Source: Psychrobacillus psychrodurans (lineage in GTDB: Bacteria; Bacillota; Bacilli; Bacillales_A; Planococcaceae). From it: 64,000 nucleotides of DNA. The stretch is from assembly GCF_027563345.1 (NCBI RefSeq), contig NZ_JAMKBK010000008.1, one strand, 5' to 3'. Each line of letters begins with the position of its first letter. The stretch's first letter is position 1. The notes beneath the pieces are model-generated. The model searched no databases, was not told where the DNA came from, and saw nothing but the letters and a program-made list of their open reading frames with translations. Shown here one piece after another: positions 60,080-64,000 of the stretch. The translations under genes and the position numbers were made by a program.

Positions 60080-60793
60080 ATGTCGGAAGGTTTAAATTAT
60101 ACATTTTTAATCGATACATTCTTCATTGCATTATCCGGTGTACCAATTACGCTTCTCGTTACCGTTGTAGCTTTGCTTATTGCACTACCTTTAGGCTTTT
60201 TATTGGCTTTAACACGTATCAATCAAGTACCTGTATTAAACTGGTTCTCAAGAATATATGTTTCCTTCGTAAGAGGTACACCGATTATTATTCAAATTTT
60301 CATCGTTTATGCGAGTGTTCCCTTAATACTTTCCTTGTTTTTTGAGAGGTATAATATCAACATAAACGTCTACGATATCAACCCTATTTGGTACGCTTTT
60401 ATCGTATTCTCTTTCAGCACTACAGCTATATTGATAGAAGTATTTAGATCGGCTTTAAGCACTGTCAACAAAGGACAGCTAGAGGCAGCTCAATCAGTTG
60501 GACTTTCAAATCTCCAAGCCTACCTTAGAATCGTAATACCTCAAGCGTTGGTCGTAGCATTACCTAATATTTGTACAGCTACCGTGAATCTAATAAAAGC
60601 TACATCACTTGGATATGCAATGTCCTTACAGGAAATCACATTAAAAGCGAAGGTAGCGGCAAACGTAGGCTATAACTATGTGGAAGCTTATATAGATATT
60701 TTTCTTGTATATATAATTTTGTGTAGCCTTGTCGAATACGGATTTAAATTATATGAAAAACGTCTACGCAGATACAAATATGTGAGCGCTTAA
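60080..60793 (+). CDS. Amino acid ABC transporter permease 2
   Basis: A 237-residue permease of the same family, with SFVRGTPIIIQIFIVYASVP and the EAA loop LEAAQSVGLSNLQAYLRIVIPQA. It is clearly related to permease 1 but not a recent copy. AAGGAG precedes its ATG. The next gene, the ATPase, follows after 13 bp. Confidence 0.9.
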   Translation: MSEGLNYTFLIDTFFIALSGVPITLLVTVVALLIALPLGFLLALTRINQVPVLNWFSRIYVSFVRGTPIIIQIFIVYASVPLILSLFFERYNININVYDINPIWYAFIVFSFSTTAILIEVFRSALSTVNKGQLEAAQSVGLSNLQAYLRIVIPQALVVALPNICTATVNLIKATSLGYAMSLQEITLKAKVAANVGYNYVEAYIDIFLVYIILCSLVEYGFKLYEKRLRRYKYVSA

Positions 60794-60806
60794 GGAGGAT
60801 TATCAA

Positions 60807-61562
60807 ATGTTAAAGATCAATGAAATTCATAAATCATTTGGGAAGAATGAGATATTAAAGGGAGTAGATTTAACTATTGATAAAGGTGATGTAGTAGTTA
60901 TTCTCGGTCCAAGTGGCTCTGGAAAAACGACATTATTGCGCTGCATTAACTTTTTAGAAAAGGCCGATAGTGGTATGGCAACTTTTGGCGAGTTGCAAGT
61001 AAATTTGCATGATGCCTCTAAAAAAGATATCCACACCATCCGACAAAAAACAGCTTTCGTATTTCAAAATTATAATTTATTCAACAATAAAAATGCCTTA
61101 GAAAACGTGACGGAGGGTCTTGTCATTGGTCGTAAAATACATAAAACTAAAGCTACTGATATTGGTAAAAAAGCGCTAGACAAGGTAGGTTTATCAGACA
61201 AATATAATTCCTACCCAAGTCAGCTTTCCGGTGGTCAACAACAGCGTGTTGGGATCGCACGAGCAGTAGCATTAAATCCTGATATTATTCTATTTGATGA
61301 ACCAACCTCTGCATTAGACCCTGAATTGGTTGGGGAGGTACTAACGGTTATGAAAAATATCGCCAATGAAGGTACTACTATGTTAGTTGTCACACATGAA
61401 ATGTCCTTTGCAAAGGATGTTGCAAACCGAGTTATCTTTATGGATGGCGGCGTAGTAGTAGAAGAAGGTACCCCTCATGATATTTTCATAAGTCCAAAAG
61501 AAGAACGCACGAAGAAATTCTTAAAACGTGTGTTACCAGAGGATTATACATTTTATATTTAG
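60807..61562 (+). CDS. Amino acid ABC transporter ATP-binding protein
   Basis: A 251-residue ATPase: Walker A GPSGSGKTTLLR, Q-loop FVFQNYNLF, signature LSGGQQQRVGIARA, Walker B IILFDEPTSALDP and H-loop VVTHEMSFA. It is the GlnQ/TcyN type. As the last gene of the S-box operon it completes a five-gene unit: flavoenzyme, binding protein, two permeases, ATPase. AAGGAGG precedes the ATG. No clear terminator follows. Confidence 0.93.
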   Translation: MLKINEIHKSFGKNEILKGVDLTIDKGDVVVILGPSGSGKTTLLRCINFLEKADSGMATFGELQVNLHDASKKDIHTIRQKTAFVFQNYNLFNNKNALENVTEGLVIGRKIHKTKATDIGKKALDKVGLSDKYNSYPSQLSGGQQQRVGIARAVALNPDIILFDEPTSALDPELVGEVLTVMKNIANEGTTMLVVTHEMSFAKDVANRVIFMDGGVVVEEGTPHDIFISPKEERTKKFLKRVLPEDYTFYI

Positions 61563-61599
61563 CACAATAAAAAGCTGGTCTTCTAAGAACAGAAAAGCA

Positions 61600-61745
61600 G
61601 ATATGCCGTTGATTGTAACGAAGAGCGGACGCACGCTTTCCGTGGGCACGGCTTTAGCCGCTTCCCTCGCTTACGCTCAGTCCAGGGGCTTCAGCTCGCG
61701 CTATTCCCACTGGAGTCGCCGCTCTGCCCTCCAATCAACTAGATT
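61600..61745 (-). repeat. Bacillales-type intergenic repeat, short form
   Basis: Read on the minus strand: GGCGACTCCAGTGGGAA, then AGCGCGAGCTGAAGCCCC, and near the end GCCGTGCCCACGGAAAGCG. It shares its first and last parts with the 43090 copy but lacks the central hairpin and CGACGAGTAACC block. Its GC content is well above the flanks. No ribosome site or plausible protein. Confidence 0.75.
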
Positions 61746-61986
61746 CACTTTATATAGACGAATAATTGGATATAAAACCACCTAAATATACATGTTTTAT
61801 CTTAAAATAAATAAGGATGAAATAGACTCCGATAAATGGAGATCTACTTTCTTCTTTCATGATAAAATAGTATCCTTAACCGGACAGACGGTTTTATCCC
61901 GCTATTAACTTTGACTATTATTATTGTCTAAACTAGAGGCTATGCTAAACCTTTTAGTAGAGTACTACTCACTTAAATCATTGTAG

Positions 61987-62215
61987 TGAAATGTGGCGAC
62001 TCCAGCGAGATAAGCGAGAAAGTCGAGACCCCTCAGGGAGCGTAGTGAAGACATTGGCCAAACTTTATCTGGTCAATGTCTTCGCGACGAGTAACCGCAG
62101 GAGCATATGTTTTCAACGAGGAGGCTCGACCTCGGAGGCCAACAGGATGTTGGTCACAAAGGCTTTGCCACAGGACGTGGCGCACTTAGCCTTTGTTCTC
62201 CACATGTAACGCAAA
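61987..62215 (+). repeat. Bacillales-type intergenic repeat, long form
   Basis: It begins GTGGCGACTCCAGCGAGA and has the central hairpin GACATTGGCC / GGTCAATGTC (about 62050-62080), CGACGAGTAACCGCAGGAGC, and a further stem-rich end (ACAAAGGCT / AGCCTTTGT, 62156-62200). Between 61746 and 61986 lies AT-rich sequence with no gene. The hairpin differs from the 43090 copy at positions that keep the pairing. Confidence 0.78.
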
Positions 62216-62292
62216 TCACTGTATTATTTATCCTTTAAAGTCCCATGAATCCAGTGTTCACGGTATATTTTTGTATATACTTATTATCTAAG

Positions 62293-62329
62293 AAGCGGCG
62301 GAAAATGACTAATTCATTTTCCGCCGCTT
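62293..62329 (-). terminator. Terminator of fabI
   Basis: AAGCGGCGGAAAATGA (62293-62308) pairs perfectly with TCATTTTCCGCCGCTT (62314-62329), 18 bases from the fabI stop. Confidence 0.88.
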
Positions 62330-62347
62330 TTATTCGTGAATATTAAT

Positions 62348-63127
62348 TTAGCCCATTATATTATAGCCAGAATCTACGAAGATGACCTCACCTGTTACAC
62401 CACTTGATAAATTACTTAATAACGCAACAGTCATATCGCCTACTTCTTGTTGAGTGACGTTCCGTTTTAACGGAGACTTTTCTTCAATCTGGTGCAAAAT
62501 CGTATTGAAAGAAGAGATTCCTTTTGCAGCTAGTGTTCGAACTGCCCCTGCGGAAACAGCATTTATACGTACATTATTTTTCCCTAAGTCCAAAGCCAAG
62601 TACTTAACAGAGGCTTCTAGAGATGCTTTGGCAATCCCCATTACATTGTAGCCTTCTAGTACACGTTCAGCCCCTAAGTATGTCATTGTTACGATAGAAC
62701 CACCTTCGGTCATAAAAGGCGTTGCTTCTCTAGCTGCAGCAATAAGCGAATAAGCACTTGTATCTTGTGCAAAAGCATAACCCTCTCTTGAAGTTTGTAA
62801 AAAATCACCTTTTAAATCTTCTGCATGTGCAAAGGCAACGGAGTGAACTACACCATGGATTACTCCAGCTTCCTGTCCAATTTGTTGAAATGCCGCCTTA
62901 ATACTTTCATCGCTATTTACATCACATTCTACTACTAGTTTTGCCTCTAAACTATTATCTTTCAATAATTTTTCTATTTTTCCAAGGGAACGTTCTTTAC
63001 GGTATGTAAAGATAACATTTGCACCTACTTCAAATAATGACTTCGCAACTCCCCATGCAAGGCTACGCTCATTCGCAACACCCATAACAACAATATTTTT
63101 ATCTTTTAATTGAATTAAGTCTCTCAT
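62348..63127 (-). CDS. fabI: Enoyl-[acyl-carrier-protein] reductase (NADH)
   Basis: A 259-residue short-chain dehydrogenase-like enzyme that completes each cycle of fatty acid elongation. The cofactor loop is IVVMGVANERSLAWGVAKSL; the active-site Tyr and Lys are in TYLGAERVLEGYNVMGIAKAS with the FabI-type Y-X6-K spacing. It is the target of triclosan-type inhibitors. ATG 63127 has GTGGAGG upstream; the in-frame ATG at 63175 does not. Single gene, as in B. subtilis. Confidence 0.95.
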   Translation of the reverse strand: MRDLIQLKDKNIVVMGVANERSLAWGVAKSLFEVGANVIFTYRKERSLGKIEKLLKDNSLEAKLVVECDVNSDESIKAAFQQIGQEAGVIHGVVHSVAFAHAEDLKGDFLQTSREGYAFAQDTSAYSLIAAAREATPFMTEGGSIVTMTYLGAERVLEGYNVMGIAKASLEASVKYLALDLGKNNVRINAVSAGAVRTLAAKGISSFNTILHQIEEKSPLKRNVTQQEVGDMTVALLSNLSSGVTGEVIFVDSGYNIMG

Positions 63128-63458
63128 ATGTACCTCCACTTTATTATTCAGATATATTATACCTGTTATTAGCACCTGGTTATTAGTTTAATCATACCAT
63201 AAACTCTACTGATTGTACTAAATCATTTTGTTTTTTCGCCTTAAAATGCATATGCTAATGACAACTAAAATCGAAATGATGATAGCGTAAGTTCTCTTTA
63301 AGTGAACATACTATTTTCTCGAACTGGCGTTACAACTTCATGCGGATCTCGATTGGTAATCTTGCTGTATCTACCGATCATCGTTCCACTACAACTACAA
63401 CTTTCAAAAAGATACGGACTTTGTTACTCAAGAAGCATGTGACTTCATATTATTTTTG
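63128..63458. other. Intergenic region with a possible decayed frame
   Basis: No intact gene. On the minus strand, from about 63420 to 63302, an open stretch reads MIGRYSKITNRDPHEVV and on to a stop after MFT; one frame over, 63295 to 63218 encodes a hydrophobic helix with a basic end (SILVVISICILRRK). Joined by a frameshift they could be the tail of a lost surface protein, but there is no ribosome site or homology I recognise. Confidence 0.25.
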
Positions 63459-63594
63459 ATTAACTTGATACTATTTTTTGTTTACTTGCGCTCACCTTTT
63501 GTTTACTTGCTTTCATTTGTTTCTTACTTGCGGTCGTATGGAATTTACTTGCTCTTATTCTATATTTACATGTGCCCCATGATCTTTTACTTGC
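63459..63594 (-). repeat. Seven-unit 21-bp-period GCAAGTAA array
   Basis: The complement of the 30556 motif (TTTACTTGC type) begins at 63459, 63480, 63501, 63522, 63543, 63564 and 63585, exactly 21 bp apart; the first and sixth units are degenerate. The spacers differ from each other and from the other array. It lies upstream of fabI and before an IS3 element. Positions 63595-63750 hold nothing else recognisable. Confidence 0.85.
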
Positions 63595-63749
63595 AAAAAG
63601 GATAATTTAACCAAAATACTTTGTTTATTCACAATTAAAACCTGTAAAGTTAAATTACTAGAAGTTGTTCTCTACTCTCTAAGTCAATAAAAAGTCGAAA
63701 ACATGCAATCACTAAGATTACAAAAAGCTACCAGCCCAATAAGGTGCAC

Positions 63750-64000
63750 TGACCTAAACAAATGAGACAAATAAAAACACCTTTCGTTGAAAAACGGGTA
63801 TACAATACCTAAATTCAATACGGGGGTGTTTTTTCTATGGGAACAAGAGTCAGTTATCCAGTAGAAGTGAAAGTGAAGGCCATTGAAATGCGGTTAGCTA
63901 AGGTGCCGGTAAAAGAAGTAATGGAAGAATTGAATATTCGGAACAAAACGCAATTGAAGACATGGATGCGGTGGTATCGAAATGGAGAAATCCACCGTCT
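63750..64000 (+). mobile_element. Left end of an IS3-type insertion sequence
   Basis: The segment TGACCTAAACAAATGAGACA (63750-63769) has the look of an IS3/IS150-group terminal repeat and is followed, after a leader, by a transposase orfA start. The right end is outside the window, so the repeat pair and target duplication cannot be checked. Confidence 0.6.
63837..64000 (+). CDS. IS3-family transposase orfA, 5' end only
   Basis: 54 codons are visible from ATG 63837, preceded by GGGGGTG. The peptide has the IS3/IS150 helix-turn-helix: YPVEVKVKAIEMRLAKVPVK followed by LNIRNKTQLKTWMRWYRNGE. OrfA proteins bind the terminal repeats, and the catalytic OrfB is usually made by frameshifting further on. 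It runs off the window edge. Confidence 0.85.
   Translation, partial: MGTRVSYPVEVKVKAIEMRLAKVPVKEVMEELNIRNKTQLKTWMRWYRNGEIHR

Noticed and set aside
61528..62209. Proteins of 85 and 72 residues over the two repeats
   Set aside because: They are readings of the repeat elements, without start signals or conserved frame between copies.
1..64000. tRNA, rRNA or prophage segments
   Set aside because: No cloverleaf-like GGTTCGAATCC-type arms, no rRNA signatures and no phage structural genes were noticed; the T-box, S-box and B12 elements explain the main structured RNAs.

Overview
The window is a low-GC Gram-positive chromosome segment, most like a spore-forming Planococcaceae (Psychrobacillus/Lysinibacillus/Sporosarcina relatives). 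The evidence is a GerW/YtfJ spore protein gene, strong AGGAGG ribosome sites with frequent TTG/GTG starts, T-box, S-box and cobalamin leaders, a seven-gene Mrp antiporter operon, the acetylase branch of lysine synthesis (dapH-dapL), and a GC-richer intergenic repeat family of a kind I associate with Bacillales genomes. No rRNA, tRNA, CRISPR array or prophage was seen. The only mobile element is the start of an IS3-type transposase at the right edge.

Layout. 1-6.5 kb: 5' end of brnQ (minus strand), a decayed repeat, and the mnh/mrp A-G operon. 6.8-13 kb: a KdpD-like Usp protein, a fosmidomycin-resistance-type MFS pump, a DUF421 protein, an alpha/beta hydrolase, an NagZ-like glycosidase, a 51-residue two-cysteine protein, and a phosphatase. 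13-20.5 kb: a MerR/TipAS regulator, a NUDIX protein, an alkyltransferase-like protein, a PadR-DUF1700 pair, and an RND pump (SwrC type) divergent from a TetR regulator whose probable operator lies in the pump promoter. 20.7-30.5 kb: a degenerate M50-like membrane protein, a broken GNAT gene, aroD, alkA, a secreted duplicated-domain protein, a NatAB-type ABC exporter and asparagine synthase. 30.5-36 kb: a 21-bp-period repeat array, dapH-dapL, and a TAXI-TRAP uptake system. 36-51 kb: a VmlR-like ABC-F gene with an attenuator-like leader, then mostly single housekeeping genes, acetyltransferases, a B12-controlled pair, VanZ, GerW, an aminoglycoside nucleotidyltransferase-like gene and degV. 51-61.6 kb: an editing-domain-less threonyl-tRNA synthetase behind two T-boxes, CoA-disulfide reductase, KatE catalase, and an S-box-controlled sulfur operon. 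61.6-64 kb: two repeats, fabI, a second 21-bp array, and the IS3 end.

Most striking observations. (1) The TRAP substrate-binding protein at 32954-33952 appears circularly permuted: signal peptide, then the usual C-terminal half, then the usual N-terminal half. (2) Two distant intergenic arrays, 30556-30670 and 63459-63594, carry a GCAAGTAA-type motif repeated at exactly 21 bp, six and seven times. (3) There are well-defined regulatory architectures (PadR and TetR operators on promoters, tandem T-boxes, a multi-hairpin ABC-F leader) and small genes missed by simple ORF calling, one of which seems to start at ATT. All family names come from reading the sequence by eye; no search was run.
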